Assembly: GCA_027854065.1 (NCBI GenBank)
Contig: JAQGEF010000017.1
Location: 1 to 64,000 of the forward strand
Length of the DNA: 64,000 nt
DNA from: Polluticaenibacter yanchengensis
GTDB taxonomy: Bacteria > Bacteroidota > Bacteroidia > Chitinophagales > Chitinophagaceae
Reading direction: 5' to 3'
Numbering within the stretch: position 1 is the stretch's first letter; every line of letters starts with the position of its first letter. The notes under the pieces were generated by a model that was not told the origin of the DNA, did no database searches, and saw only the letters and a list, made by a program, of their open reading frames with translations. Position numbers and translations under genes: made by a program. Shown here piece by piece: positions 44,448 to 53,811 of the stretch.

Positions 44448-47279
44448 TTATAGTTTAACTGTCTTAAACTGGTTGACTAACACATTATTAGAATATAAGC
44501 TAACATAGTAAGTGCCCTTAGCCCAGGAACTTGTAACGATATTAATGACTTGAGCCCTGCTTTTTGCCGAGATATAAACCGTTTTTCCTGATGCATTTGT
44601 CACAATCACCTGGTGTTCGATACCAGAAGTATATATATTGATCTGGTCATTGAACGGATTCGGAGATAAAGTGATGTTTTTTGTATTCGCTATTTTCCAG
44701 ATCTTACCTTGTGTTACTTTTCCATCAATATCAATGGCGCTTACCCTGTAATAAACAATTCCGGGCTTAGCGGGTATTTCGTAACTGTATTTATTCAAAG
44801 TATTATTACCCGCAGGATTTACCTTATTGATCGTGATGAAATTAACACCGTCCAGCGACTCTTCTATGGCGAAATATTTAAGGTTCACTTCACTAAGCGT
44901 TTCCCAGTTAACCACTACCTGCGATATATTTAAAGCAATATTACTGGTAAAGCCGGTTACAGGTAATACGGTGGAGTTGGAAATGACATACAATGCTGTA
45001 TTGCTGACTTTTCCGGCCTGGTCCGTCAATGTATAATTGAATGAAGCGTATGTAAAATTCTTATTGGTGAATGATACCGTAAATAAATTATAATCAAAAT
45101 TTGTAATAGTCGTATTATTGGTCAGGATCACATTGTTATACCGGAAAACAGCAATACTTGAATTTGGGAGATTCGTGAATGTAAATGTTGCCAGGCTGCC
45201 ACTTTTTATAGAACCTTCAGCCGGGGAATCTTCCGGGTCTGAACCATTTAAAAATAGCGATGCCTCATCATGCTCCAGCCCGACAATATATTTCACATTA
45301 GATGAATAAGGCACATACTTGCCCGTCACCGGGTCAAAATAAGTACCAAGTTCCCATGTCATGCTATTTGCTTTAGGCTTTTGCTCTATTCCGAATTTTA
45401 GGGTTGTGATATTCTGCCCGGTACTGGTTAACTGCAAATTGCCATCAGCCAATCCATCATTACCGGCTCCGGTACCATTATATTCCCCGGTATTTACCCA
45501 TACCTGCGGCAATGTGGTAGCCACTGCGTTGCTCAAACCACTTGATGCGGTAGATAATACCAGCTTGTAGTTGCCTTCGTAAGCGCCGGTAAAGCTGAAA
45601 TCACCATTATTAACAGCTGTTGTAGATAAAATAGCACCGGTTGTTGGATTCACTAAACTAACGTATAACGGCACATTGCTATTCACAGATGATATTTTTG
45701 TACCGTCAATGGTATTGGAAGGTGTGCCTAACAATCCGTTAGCATCGTGATAAACAGAACCGCTTATCGTGCTGTTGATCATAATAACATGATCTTCCGT
45801 TTCACCTCCGGACAACGCCATCGTGCTTCTTTCATCTACAGCGGTCGCAGTTTTATCATCGTTGAAAAAGTTATAAAGAGAAACCCTTAGCCTGATATAA
45901 GAAACGCCTGATTTTAATGCTAGAGCACTCAGGTTATTCCATGTCAACGTCACATTCTGGTCTGTTACATTTGCCCCTAAGCTGTAAGTCTGAATTTCCC
46001 CCGGCTCAAATATACCATTCCTGTTAAAATCGATCCATGCGGCAATGTAAGCACCGGAAGATGCAGTAGAACTGGCCTTGAAACTGATACTATAGCTTGA
46101 ATTACTCACGTGTAAAGGAGTAATAATGCTTAATGCATCTTCATCTGCAGTATTTGTAATATCATCAATATTTGCGGATGCACTATGTAAACTTGCAATA
46201 TCAAGCGGATCGTTATCTCCACCTAGCAGACCAAGTCTTGACTTAGGAGGATCGATTAATGTACCTTCAGTAACCACCGGAGTACCACCATAATTAATGT
46301 AATTAGGGCTGCTTGAAGTACCATAGTTTCTACTTTGGTTGGATAAATAATTGGTAAAAGTGCCAGAAGTAGCGGAAGGGTTACCATTGATAATATCCGC
46401 GAAGAAAATATTGGAAGGCATACCATAAGAAACGGGGGCATCACCAATATCTGTGTTCAATACAATACCTAAAGCGACAGCCGTATTGCCCCCGCAAAAC
46501 ATTTCCATATTCACGTTCAATGGTGCCGTGCTGGAGGTAGCTGCTTTTTTTGTATATAATAAAGCAGTAGCACCTACTGCTTCATAATAAGAGCTGTAAT
46601 CAGATCCTGCAAATGACCTGACGGTTTTATTATTATTACTGTACTCAATCATATTCGCACCACTTGTAGCAGGCGTATATTTTTCCAGCAATTGCCAGCT
46701 GGTACCATTGGTGGTACCTTTCACATATTCAGAATAATTGAGTTTATATGAAGGCCCGAATCTTTCAAAAACCTTTTGATTGGCATCTTCTTCCGCATTA
46801 GCAAAGATCATCCCCAGGTCCATTGGCTGGTTGTTAAGGGTTGCGTATATTTCAAGATTGAATTTAGCAGTAAAGCCGTTTACATTATCGCCAGCATATA
46901 GTGTAGAGATCGCATTATATAAAGTATTTTTTTGCCTGTCAAGGTAAGTATTACCATTATTTGGCACGCCGATATTATATAATTTAACCAGGCCGTCGTA
47001 TTCAAACTTCCCCGGATTATAGCCTACCAGCCTTTGTGTAGTAGCATTGATACTCCCCGAAAAAGAAACACCGGAAATTTTCACGTAAACAACAACATCC
47101 CCCACATTAAAGTTTTTTATTACTGTTCCTCCTGCGGGAATCTGGCCCAGGTTAGAAAAATCCAGCCACTTAATACTGTTTTTATATTGGCCTGAACCAC
47201 CGGTTGCCGATATTACTGACTGACTGTATACACCTAAAGAAATCATGGTGTACAAAAAGAATAAGTAGAAACACTTCAT
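44448..47279 (-). CDS. Large secreted protein with GEVED domain and T9SS sorting signal
   Basis: The 943-residue protein has a signal peptide (MKCFYLFFLYTMISLGVYSQS), a long N-terminal adhesin-like region, a GEVED domain (about 380-500: AWIDFNRNGIFEPGEIQ ... GGETEDHVI), an SdrD B-like module (ISGSVYHDANGLLGTPSNT), Ig-like strands, and a C-terminal type IX sorting domain (ITLSPNPFNDQINIYTSG ... WAKGTYYVSLYSNNVLVNQFKTVKL). T9SS cargo is carried across the outer membrane and attached to the surface or released. Probable adhesin or surface protein; ligand unknown. It stands alone. Confidence 0.85.
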   Translation of the reverse strand: MKCFYLFFLYTMISLGVYSQSVISATGGSGQYKNSIKWLDFSNLGQIPAGGTVIKNFNVGDVVVYVKISGVSFSGSINATTQRLVGYNPGKFEYDGLVKLYNIGVPNNGNTYLDRQKNTLYNAISTLYAGDNVNGFTAKFNLEIYATLNNQPMDLGMIFANAEEDANQKVFERFGPSYKLNYSEYVKGTTNGTSWQLLEKYTPATSGANMIEYSNNNKTVRSFAGSDYSSYYEAVGATALLYTKKAATSSTAPLNVNMEMFCGGNTAVALGIVLNTDIGDAPVSYGMPSNIFFADIINGNPSATSGTFTNYLSNQSRNYGTSSSPNYINYGGTPVVTEGTLIDPPKSRLGLLGGDNDPLDIASLHSASANIDDITNTADEDALSIITPLHVSNSSYSISFKASSTASSGAYIAAWIDFNRNGIFEPGEIQTYSLGANVTDQNVTLTWNNLSALALKSGVSYIRLRVSLYNFFNDDKTATAVDERSTMALSGGETEDHVIMINSTISGSVYHDANGLLGTPSNTIDGTKISSVNSNVPLYVSLVNPTTGAILSTTAVNNGDFSFTGAYEGNYKLVLSTASSGLSNAVATTLPQVWVNTGEYNGTGAGNDGLADGNLQLTSTGQNITTLKFGIEQKPKANSMTWELGTYFDPVTGKYVPYSSNVKYIVGLEHDEASLFLNGSDPEDSPAEGSIKSGSLATFTFTNLPNSSIAVFRYNNVILTNNTTITNFDYNLFTVSFTNKNFTYASFNYTLTDQAGKVSNTALYVISNSTVLPVTGFTSNIALNISQVVVNWETLSEVNLKYFAIEESLDGVNFITINKVNPAGNNTLNKYSYEIPAKPGIVYYRVSAIDIDGKVTQGKIWKIANTKNITLSPNPFNDQINIYTSGIEHQVIVTNASGKTVYISAKSRAQVINIVTSSWAKGTYYVSLYSNNVLVNQFKTVKL

Positions 47280-47587
47280 ATTTATATTTTTAGAGTTTTG
47301 AAGAGTTTAGGGTTTAGGATTTTAGCCAAGGAATCAGGATTAAAATCTATTTTAGATTAAGATATTCCGGACTATTAGATATCAGAAGAGAATAAATGGT
47401 TGCATACAGGTTAAAAAAAATATATTTTTTCCCTCAACTAACAGCACCACCTGACATACCATATTATATACCAGGTTCTTATTTTATTACTCACCACACA
47501 TTGAAAAAAAATAAACTACTGTTAAATATATCTGTACACAAGCAATTCTCTTTGTAACTTTGCACTCCAATTTTTACAGTTAAAAGA
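47280..47587. other. Divergent promoter region
   Basis: About 308 bp between the T9SS gene and the oxidoreductase gene. The only clear element is the TAACTTTG box described separately. AT-rich, no repeats seen. Confidence 0.4.
47555..47562 (+). promoter_or_regulatory. TAnnTTTG promoter box for the 2-oxoacid oxidoreductase gene
   Basis: TAACTTTG, 25 nt upstream of the ATG at 47588, matches the Bacteroidota -7 consensus. Confidence 0.6.
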
Positions 47588-49432
47588 ATGAGTACACCTA
47601 CATTATTAAAGGATGTCGTGATAAAATTTGCCGGTGACAGCGGTGATGGTATGCAGTTAACCGGTAGCCAGTTTACCAATAATACCGCTTTGTTAGGTAT
47701 TGATTTAGCAACATTTCCGGATTTTCCGGCCGAAATACGTGCCCCGATAGGTACATTACCAGGGGTTTCAGGTTTCCAGTTACACTTTAGCAGTGACAGG
47801 GTTTATACCCCTGGCGATTTATGTGATGTATTGGTGGTAATGAACGCTGCTGCATTAAAAGTGAATCTTAAATGGCTGAAACCAGGCGGTAAGATCATTG
47901 CCAACCAGGATGGTTTCGATTCTAAAAACCTTCGTCTTGCCAACTACCCGGACGGAGTAAATCCTCTGGAAGATGGCAGTCTCCATAATTATGAGCTGAT
48001 CACCATTGATGTTACCAAACTTACCCGAGAAGCGTTAAAAGAATTTACAACGCTGGGTATGAAGGAGAAAGACCGTGCTAAAAACATGTTCGTCCTGGGC
48101 TTCATCTACTGGATGTACGACCGTGACCTGGATAGTACCATCAATTTCCTGAATGAGAAATTCGGTAAGCGTGACGACATATTACAATCTAATATAAAAG
48201 TTTTACAGGCCGGGTACAACTATGCTGATACGGTGGAATTATTTACCTCCCGCTACCAGGTGGAGAAGGCCAAAATGGAGCCGGGTACATACCGCAGCAT
48301 CATGGGTAACCAGGCGCTGAGCATGGGTTTGGTGGCAGCATCGGAACGCAGCGGCCTGCCTTTATTTGTAGGCACTTACCCGATTACACCTGCATCTGAT
48401 ATCCTGCACGATTTAAGTAAACTGAAAAATTTCGGTGTCCGCACGTTCCAGGCGGAAGATGAGATTGCAGGTATTACGACAGCGATTGGTGCAGCTTACG
48501 GTGGCAGTTTAGGCGTTACCACTACCAGCGGCCCGGGTATGGCACTTAAAGGGGAAGCAATGGGCCTTGCAATGATGCTGGAAATCCCGTTGGTAATTGT
48601 CAATATCCAACGTGGCGGCCCTAGTACCGGTTTACCAACCAAAACGGAACAGAGCGATTTATTACAGGCTTATTACGGCCGTAACGGGGAATGCCCGATA
48701 CCTGTTATATCCAGCAGAACACCAAGCGATTGTTTCGATGCAGCTTTTGAAGCCTGCCGCATCGCTGTGCAACATATGACCCCGGTTATTTTATTAAGCG
48801 ACGGTTATATTGCGAACGGTGCAGAGCCATGGAAATTCCCCCAGTCTGAAGACCTGCCAAAAATTGATGTGAAGTTCAAAACGGAACTAGGTCATCATGA
48901 AGATAAATTCATGCCTTACATGCGCGATGAAAAACTGGTACGTCCGTGGGTAGTACCGGGCACTGCAGGTTTAGAGCACCGTATTGGCGGCCTGGAAAAG
49001 CAAAATATTACAGGAAACATTAGCTATGATCCAGAAAACCACCAGTTAATGGTTAAACTGCGCCAGGAAAAAGTAGATAAGATCGCACAATACATTCCGG
49101 AACAGAAACTGGATGCCGGCCCGGAAAAAGGTAAGGTTCTCGTATTAGGTTGGGGCAGTACCTACGGAACAATCAAGTCTTCTGTATCAGAACTACTGGC
49201 ACAGGGACATTCTGTCAGCCATGCACATCTGCGTTATTTGCGCCCGTTCCCTAAAAACCTGGGAGCGATCCTTAAAAACTTCGATACTATACTGGTACCT
49301 GAAATTAACAACGGGCAACTGGTAAAAATTTTAAGGGATGTGTATCTGGTAGATGCCAAACCTTACAATAAAATAATGGGTACGCCTTTTATGAAAAGCG
49401 AGATGACAGAAGAAATTAAAAAGTACCTGTAA
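47588..49432 (+). CDS. 2-oxoacid:ferredoxin oxidoreductase, fused gamma-alpha subunit
   Basis: The 614-residue protein joins a gamma domain (about 1-190, starting VVIKFAGDSGDGMQLTGSQF) to an alpha (pyrimidine-binding) domain (about 225-600: GTYRSIMGNQALSMGLVAAS, LFVGTYPITPASDILHDLS, FQAEDEIAGITTAIGAAYGGSLGVTTTSGPG, GGPSTGLPTKTEQSDLLQ). This is the KorA-type subunit that oxidises 2-oxoglutarate or a related 2-oxoacid to the acyl-CoA, passing electrons to ferredoxin. The TPP-binding beta subunit, usually the next gene, is absent here: a terminator and R1 copy G follow, then atpG. The substrate cannot be decided from this subunit. Confidence 0.9.
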   Translation: MSTPTLLKDVVIKFAGDSGDGMQLTGSQFTNNTALLGIDLATFPDFPAEIRAPIGTLPGVSGFQLHFSSDRVYTPGDLCDVLVVMNAAALKVNLKWLKPGGKIIANQDGFDSKNLRLANYPDGVNPLEDGSLHNYELITIDVTKLTREALKEFTTLGMKEKDRAKNMFVLGFIYWMYDRDLDSTINFLNEKFGKRDDILQSNIKVLQAGYNYADTVELFTSRYQVEKAKMEPGTYRSIMGNQALSMGLVAASERSGLPLFVGTYPITPASDILHDLSKLKNFGVRTFQAEDEIAGITTAIGAAYGGSLGVTTTSGPGMALKGEAMGLAMMLEIPLVIVNIQRGGPSTGLPTKTEQSDLLQAYYGRNGECPIPVISSRTPSDCFDAAFEACRIAVQHMTPVILLSDGYIANGAEPWKFPQSEDLPKIDVKFKTELGHHEDKFMPYMRDEKLVRPWVVPGTAGLEHRIGGLEKQNITGNISYDPENHQLMVKLRQEKVDKIAQYIPEQKLDAGPEKGKVLVLGWGSTYGTIKSSVSELLAQGHSVSHAHLRYLRPFPKNLGAILKNFDTILVPEINNGQLVKILRDVYLVDAKPYNKIMGTPFMKSEMTEEIKKYL

Positions 49433-49457
49433 TAAATAAAAGTCCGGTGGATTTTGT

Positions 49458-49488
49458 AAAAAAGACGTTGCGTGGCAACGTCTTTTTT
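49458..49488 (+). terminator. Terminator of the oxidoreductase gene
   Basis: A 13-bp perfect stem AAAAAAGACGTTG / CAACGTCTTTTTT with a 5-nt loop. Confidence 0.85.
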
Positions 49489-49524
49489 ACTGTTTCTGCA
49501 GTCGATGGCAGCACTGCTGTAAAA

Positions 49525-49644
49525 AGGCTGCGGCATGCGTGGGCGGCAAGGAACGAAGCCGGTGCGACGCCAGGAGCACGGAGCGCAGCGAACCCCTAAG
49601 CACGCCGGACAAAAGCCCGATAAAGCCCCAATGCCCACAGCCCC
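49525..49644 (+). repeat. Dispersed repeat R1, copy G
   Basis: GGCTGCGGCATGCGTGGGCG, AAGGAACGAAGCCGGTGCG, AGCACGGAGCGCAGCGA, AAGCACGCCGGAC, ending CAGCCCC. This copy has its GGCTGCGG end towards the preceding gene, the reverse of most copies. No gene is seen from 49433 to 49892. Confidence 0.75.
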
Positions 49645-49796
49645 AAATAAAAATAACTGCCATCCGGTGAAAAAAAATTCACCAAATGAAGTCTCTTTCA
49701 ATAATTTACCCATCGAATTCCGCAAAAAGACTGATTCCTGTAAAATATGTTTAGAAATATACCTTTATTAGGGTTGGCTATTTAAATTAGCTTTAG

Positions 49797-49804
49797 TAAT
49801 TTTG
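49797..49804 (+). promoter_or_regulatory. TAnnTTTG promoter box for atpG
   Basis: TAATTTTG about 90 nt upstream of the atpG ATG. It supports an independent promoter for atpG. Confidence 0.45.
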
Positions 49805-49892
49805 CCGCCCATGCAGGTATTAATTATTTATTTTATTTTAATATTTGCCTGTAGCAACACAAGTTTAAAACAACAATAAACATACAACTCCC

Positions 49893-50777
49893 ATGAGCGG
49901 TGCGTTAAAAGAGGTTCGTAACAGAATATCATCGGTACAAAGTACCCAGCAAATTACCAAAGCCATGAAAATGGTGAGTGCGGCTAAACTACGCCGTGCA
50001 CAAGATGCCATTACTCAGATGCGTCCTTACTCTGTAAAGCTGCAGGAAATGTTAAGCAACATTGTTAGCAATACCGAAGTAACTGCTGGTGGTGAATTGA
50101 CCGTTGACAGAGAAATAAACAATGTTTTAGTTATTTTAATTACCAGCGACCGTGGTTTGTGTGGTGGTTACAATGCTAACCTTATAAAATTAGCTAAAGC
50201 AACTATTGACGAAAAATACGCAGCGCAAAACGCCAAAAGCAATGTAACAGTTTGGGGCATTGGTAAACGTGGGGCTGAAGCCTTAGCTAAAGCAGGTTAC
50301 AAAGTAAACGATGCTTACAGAAACATTTTCTTAAATCTAAGTTTTGAAGCCGTACAACAAGCTGCACAAGCCGCTATTACAGCCTTTAAAAATAAAGAGT
50401 TTGATGTTGTTGAAATTGTTTACAGTGAGTTTGTAAACGCTGCTGTTCAAAACTTCCATTTAGAGCGTTTCTTACCAATTGCTAAAGTTGAGAAACCTGA
50501 AGGCGTTACTATAAAAGCGGATTATATTTTTGAGCCGAGCAAAGAGGAGCTGATTGCCGAATTGATGCCTAAAATATTAAACACTCAATTATACAAAGCT
50601 GTTTTAGATGCCAACGCCAGCGAACATGGCGCGCGTATGACTGCTATGGATAAAGCAAGTGAAAACGCAAATGAGCTGATAAAATCATTGAAAAAATCCT
50701 ATAACCGTGCACGCCAGGCCGCTATTACTACCGAGATTTCGGAGATTGTAAGTGGTGCCGCTGCATTACAAGGATAA
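49893..50777 (+). CDS. atpG: ATP synthase F1 gamma subunit
   Basis: AtpG is the rotating central stalk of F1. The 294-residue protein has the two long terminal helices: N-terminal LKEVRNRISSVQSTQQITKAMKMVSAAKLRRAQ and C-terminal ARMTAMDKASENANELIKSLKKSYNRARQAAITTEISEIVSGAAAL, plus the Rossmann-like middle with LITSDRGLCGGYN. In many bacteria it follows atpA; here no other atp gene is adjacent and the gene has its own promoter box. It is followed by a palindrome and then scpB. Confidence 0.96.
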   Translation: MSGALKEVRNRISSVQSTQQITKAMKMVSAAKLRRAQDAITQMRPYSVKLQEMLSNIVSNTEVTAGGELTVDREINNVLVILITSDRGLCGGYNANLIKLAKATIDEKYAAQNAKSNVTVWGIGKRGAEALAKAGYKVNDAYRNIFLNLSFEAVQQAAQAAITAFKNKEFDVVEIVYSEFVNAAVQNFHLERFLPIAKVEKPEGVTIKADYIFEPSKEELIAELMPKILNTQLYKAVLDANASEHGARMTAMDKASENANELIKSLKKSYNRARQAAITTEISEIVSGAAALQG

Positions 50778-50791
50778 TATGTACAGTGAGT

Positions 50792-50844
50792 AGTGAGTGG
50801 TAAATAGTGAACAGGACGAGTACGTCCACTATTTACCACTCACT
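50792..50844. repeat. Palindrome downstream of atpG
   Basis: AGTGAGTGGTAAATAGTG (50792-50809) pairs perfectly with CACTATTTACCACTCACT (50827-50844). The phrase CACTATTTAC recurs at about 50855-50864. It may terminate atpG, though no T-run follows, or be a short extragenic repeat. Confidence 0.6.
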
Positions 50845-50882
50845 ATTTACGATTCACTATTTACTTTACGTAATTAAGAATA

Positions 50883-51626
50883 ATGGAACTAAGCATTATA
50901 ATGCCTCATATAGAGGCACTCATATTTACAAGTGAGAAGCCACTGACAACCCTTGAACTGGTTGATTTGGTAAATAATGCTTTAGGCTTTATCGAACACA
51001 GAGCCACATTAGACCAGGTAGAAGCTGCCATCAGCGCCATCAATGAAAAGTTCCAGTCGGAATTTTTCGCCTTTGAGATTGTTCAAAGCGGGGGCGGCTG
51101 GCAGTTTTTAACTAAAAAGCCCTACCATAAAACCGTTGCACTGCTCAATGGCGAAAAGTTTCTGAAAAAACTAAGTACCGCCGCACTGGAAACACTTTCT
51201 ATAATTGCATACAAACAACCGGTTACAAAAGGCGAAATGGAGACCATCCGGGGAGTGAACTGCGACTATGCCGTAAGTAAACTCCTGGAAAAAGACCTGA
51301 TCGTAATAACCGGCCGTAAGGAAGATGCGCCCGGACAACCATTACTATATGGTACCAGCAAATCTTTTATGGACTATTTCGGCATTAACAGTACCGATGA
51401 CTTACCTAAACTAGAAGATATACTGGTAAACCAGACAGTGGAACCAACTGTCGTTCAGGGTGATTTACCATTAGAAGACAGAACTGAAGAAGAAGAGCAG
51501 GCAGAAACAGCATCTGCCCCTGAAGTGATTTATGAGGATGGAGAGCCTGATCAGTTAGCAGATACCGGTACCAGCGAAGACAACAATAACGATAAACAAG
51601 AAGATGATAAGAAACCTTCCGAATAA
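50883..51626 (+). CDS. scpB: Segregation and condensation protein B
   Basis: ScpB works with ScpA and SMC in chromosome condensation. The 247-residue protein has the double winged-helix ScpB fold: IEALIFTSEKPLTTLELVDLV, YHKTVALLNGEKFLKKLSTAALETLSIIAYKQPVTKGEMETIRGVNCDYAVSKLLEKDLIVITGRKEDAPGQPLLYGTSKSFMDYFG. Residues after about 190 are an acidic, disordered tail rich in Glu and Asp, longer than in textbook ScpB. The ATG at 50883 is used; ATG at 50901 (MPHIEAL) is possible. ScpA is not in the window. Confidence 0.93.
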   Translation: MELSIIMPHIEALIFTSEKPLTTLELVDLVNNALGFIEHRATLDQVEAAISAINEKFQSEFFAFEIVQSGGGWQFLTKKPYHKTVALLNGEKFLKKLSTAALETLSIIAYKQPVTKGEMETIRGVNCDYAVSKLLEKDLIVITGRKEDAPGQPLLYGTSKSFMDYFGINSTDDLPKLEDILVNQTVEPTVVQGDLPLEDRTEEEEQAETASAPEVIYEDGEPDQLADTGTSEDNNNDKQEDDKKPSE

Positions 51627-51673
51627 TCCGGTGCGGGCTTATTGCTTTTTGCTATTAATAAAATAACAAACTA

Positions 51674-51700
51674 AAAGCTCGCCTGCACAGGACGGGCTTT
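51674..51700 (+). terminator. Terminator of scpB
   Basis: AAAGC/GCTTT outer stem with further pairs inward and a T-run. Confidence 0.7.
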
Positions 51701-51732
51701 TTTTAAGATAAGAATAATAACAACCAAATAAC

Positions 51733-52947
51733 ATGAACCAGACATTATCCAACAAACAACTGGTAAGCATTGCCAACGAATTTGGCACCCCCGTGTATGT
51801 GTACCATGCAGAAAAAATAACCGAGCAATACCATAAGCTCACCAACGGTTTTGCAAAAGCAAACGCACGTTTTTTCTACGCCTGTAAATCGCTCACCAAT
51901 ATTAATGTACTGAAGCATGTAAAATCCCTCGGCGCTTCCCTGGACTGCGTCAGCATCCACGAAGTAATGCTCGGTTTAAAAGCCGGGTTTGAGCCACAGG
52001 AAATTCTATACACGCCCAACTGTGTTGACTTTGCTGAAATAGAAGCAGCCAAAAACCTCGGGGTGAATATTAATATCGATAATATATCCATCTTAGAACA
52101 GTTCGGCACCAAATTCGGCAGCTCCTACCCTGTTTTGATCCGCCTGAACCCACATATTATGGCAGGTGGCAACTTCAAAATTTCAACGGGCCATATCGAT
52201 AGCAAATTCGGTATTTCCATCCACCAGGTCCGTCATATAGAACGCATTGTAAAATCTACCGGTATTAAGGTATTTGGTTTACACATGCACACCGGCAGCG
52301 AAATCAAAGATGTGAACGTCTTCCTGCAAGGCCTCGAAGTCATGTTCGAAATGGCACGCCATTTTATGGACACATTAGAAGTAATTGACCTGGGCAGCGG
52401 TTTTAAAGTACCTTATAACGATACAGACATTGAAACAGATGTAGCATCATTAGGAGATAAAGTAGCTGCTGCTTTTGCAGAGTTCGAAAAAGAAACCGGT
52501 AAATCATTACAGGTCTGGTTCGAGCCCGGTAAATACCTCGTAAGCGAATGCGGCTACTTTGTAGTAAAAGCCAACGTCATTAAAACCACTACGGCCACTA
52601 CCTTTGTGGGCGTAAACAGTGGCTTTAACCACCTTATACGCCCCATGTTTTACGACAGTTACCATTTCATAAAAAACATCAGTAACCCCAAAGGTTCAGA
52701 GCGCATCTACACCGTTGTAGGTAATATTTGCGAAACAGATACGTTCGCATGGGACAGAACATTGAACGAAGTACGCGAAGGAGATTATCTCACATTCTTC
52801 AATGCCGGTGCTTACGGTTTTGAAATGAGCAGCAACTTCAATAGCCGCTTAAAACCAGCCGAAGTATTAGTAAAAGATGATGCGCCAAAACTCATCAGGA
52901 AACGGGATGAGTTCGACGATTTATTACGCAACCAGGTAATAGATTAA
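51733..52947 (+). CDS. lysA: Diaminopimelate decarboxylase
   Basis: LysA decarboxylates meso-diaminopimelate to lysine, the last step of lysine synthesis. The 404-residue protein is a PLP enzyme of the alanine-racemase-like barrel class: the PLP lysine is K52 in FFYACKSLTN, followed by LHMHTGSEI, EVIDLGSGFKVPY, FEPGKYLVSECGYF, GNICETDTFAWDR and FNAGAYGFEMSSNFNSR. Length and order are normal. It is cytoplasmic. It is followed by a hairpin that overlaps the stop codon. Confidence 0.93.
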   Translation: MNQTLSNKQLVSIANEFGTPVYVYHAEKITEQYHKLTNGFAKANARFFYACKSLTNINVLKHVKSLGASLDCVSIHEVMLGLKAGFEPQEILYTPNCVDFAEIEAAKNLGVNINIDNISILEQFGTKFGSSYPVLIRLNPHIMAGGNFKISTGHIDSKFGISIHQVRHIERIVKSTGIKVFGLHMHTGSEIKDVNVFLQGLEVMFEMARHFMDTLEVIDLGSGFKVPYNDTDIETDVASLGDKVAAAFAEFEKETGKSLQVWFEPGKYLVSECGYFVVKANVIKTTTATTFVGVNSGFNHLIRPMFYDSYHFIKNISNPKGSERIYTVVGNICETDTFAWDRTLNEVREGDYLTFFNAGAYGFEMSSNFNSRLKPAEVLVKDDAPKLIRKRDEFDDLLRNQVID

Positions 52948-52953
52948 CTGGTT
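52930..52953 (+). terminator. Terminator overlapping the lysA stop
   Basis: AACCAG (52930-52935) pairs with CTGGTT (52948-52953) and is followed by a T-run; the stop codon lies inside the loop. Confidence 0.5.
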
Positions 52954-52961
52954 TTTTATTT

Positions 52962-53099
52962 GGGCGCGTGCTAAAGCACCGGGCTATCCGCAGTACTGCC
53001 ACTGCCGCCAATATTACAGTTTAGCTTCGCTATTCTAACAACACAGGCGGCAGTGGCGGTACTTTGCTACTATCCCTCGCGCGCAGCGCGTTCAGGCAT
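52962..53099. repeat. Dispersed repeat R2, copy 1 (constant boxes, variable hairpins)
   Basis: Constant boxes are GGCGCGT, CCGGGCTATCCGC, CTATCCCTCGCGC and TTCAGGCAT. Hairpin 1 is GTGC taaa GCAC. Hairpin 2 pairs 52992-53009 with 53046-53063 over 18 bp with one G.U pair. The same boxes occur in copy 2 at 61650-61805 with completely different hairpin sequences. Confidence 0.8.
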
Positions 53100-53139
53100 T
53101 TCGCGGATTTTCAAAACTTTTAAAACATTCATACATACC

Positions 53140-53382
53140 ATGGGAACTCTCAAAATCATCCTGCTGACCATCCTGTTTATCGTCAGTATTTTTATAGTAC
53201 TAAAAGGCAAGCCAAAAGTTACTTACACTTATTTTATGGGGCTGGGTGTGGTAATAATGATCCTGGCTTATACTTCCCCCAAAGGCACCACACAAGTATA
53301 TGCCATCGGCACTATTTTAGGCTTGTATTTAATTATTAAGAATTATTTGATGTTGAAAAAACTGAAGGAAAGAAATAACTAA
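53140..53382 (+). CDS. Small two-helix-type membrane protein
   Basis: Using the ATG at 53140 gives 80 residues: MGTLKIILLTILFIVSIFIVLKG, then VTYTYFMGLGVVIMILAY and TTQVYAIGTILGLYLIIKNYLML with a charged tail KKLKERNN. Two or three hydrophobic helices, no known domain. An open frame extends 29 codons further upstream, but that part lies in repeat R2 and has no protein character. Function unknown. Confidence 0.6.
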   Translation: MGTLKIILLTILFIVSIFIVLKGKPKVTYTYFMGLGVVIMILAYTSPKGTTQVYAIGTILGLYLIIKNYLMLKKLKERNN

Positions 53383-53395
53383 ATACTTACAACAT

Positions 53396-53811
53396 TTATC
53401 CACGACAAATCGTAATTATGAGTTTTGTTTTATAACAAACTGTTTTGTCATTTAATATAGCCGGGTGCCATCTTGCTTTATCAATAAACTTTTTAGCATT
53501 CGCATTTAAATATTTTGCCAACGGTGTATTTTTATCAACACCAATATATTTAAACTTCATAACTTTTCCATCCGAGTCTATAACAGTCCCACCTCTATTG
53601 TACTTAAAAATGTTAATTCGTCATCAGTCATATCTTCAACAGAAAGAAAAGTCATCTCTATAAACCGTCTAAAAGCAGCAGTTCCACCCACAAATTTAGC
53701 TGGCTTATCAACTTTTGTGTCCACTGTATCGCACTTTGCCTTAGACGTAAAGCCTCCTAAAAGCATACAAAACCCAATCAATAATATATCACCAAAGGTC
53801 AACTTTTTCAA
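53396..53811 (-). pseudogene. TonB-C-like secreted protein, frameshifted copy (third of three)
   Basis: Reading begins at TTG (53811) with KKLTFGDILLIGFCMLLGGFTSKAKC, a signal peptide. It continues FVGGTAAFRRFIEM, then needs a frame change near 53580 to proceed TVIDSDGKVMKFKYIG, ARWHPAILNDKTVCYK and end at 53396. In the frame as sequenced it stops at EVGLL. The GG..A.RRF and W.PAILN pattern resembles TonB C-terminal-type domains. It is fused in frame to the gene before it, whose own stop appears lost. Confidence 0.65.

Noticed and set aside
50778..50882. Replication origin at the palindrome after atpG
   Set aside because: No DnaA-box cluster or AT-rich unwinding element, and no dnaA or dnaN nearby.
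53053..53139. N-terminal extension of the small membrane protein
   Set aside because: The extra 29 codons fall within repeat R2; the ATG at 53140 starts directly with the first membrane helix.
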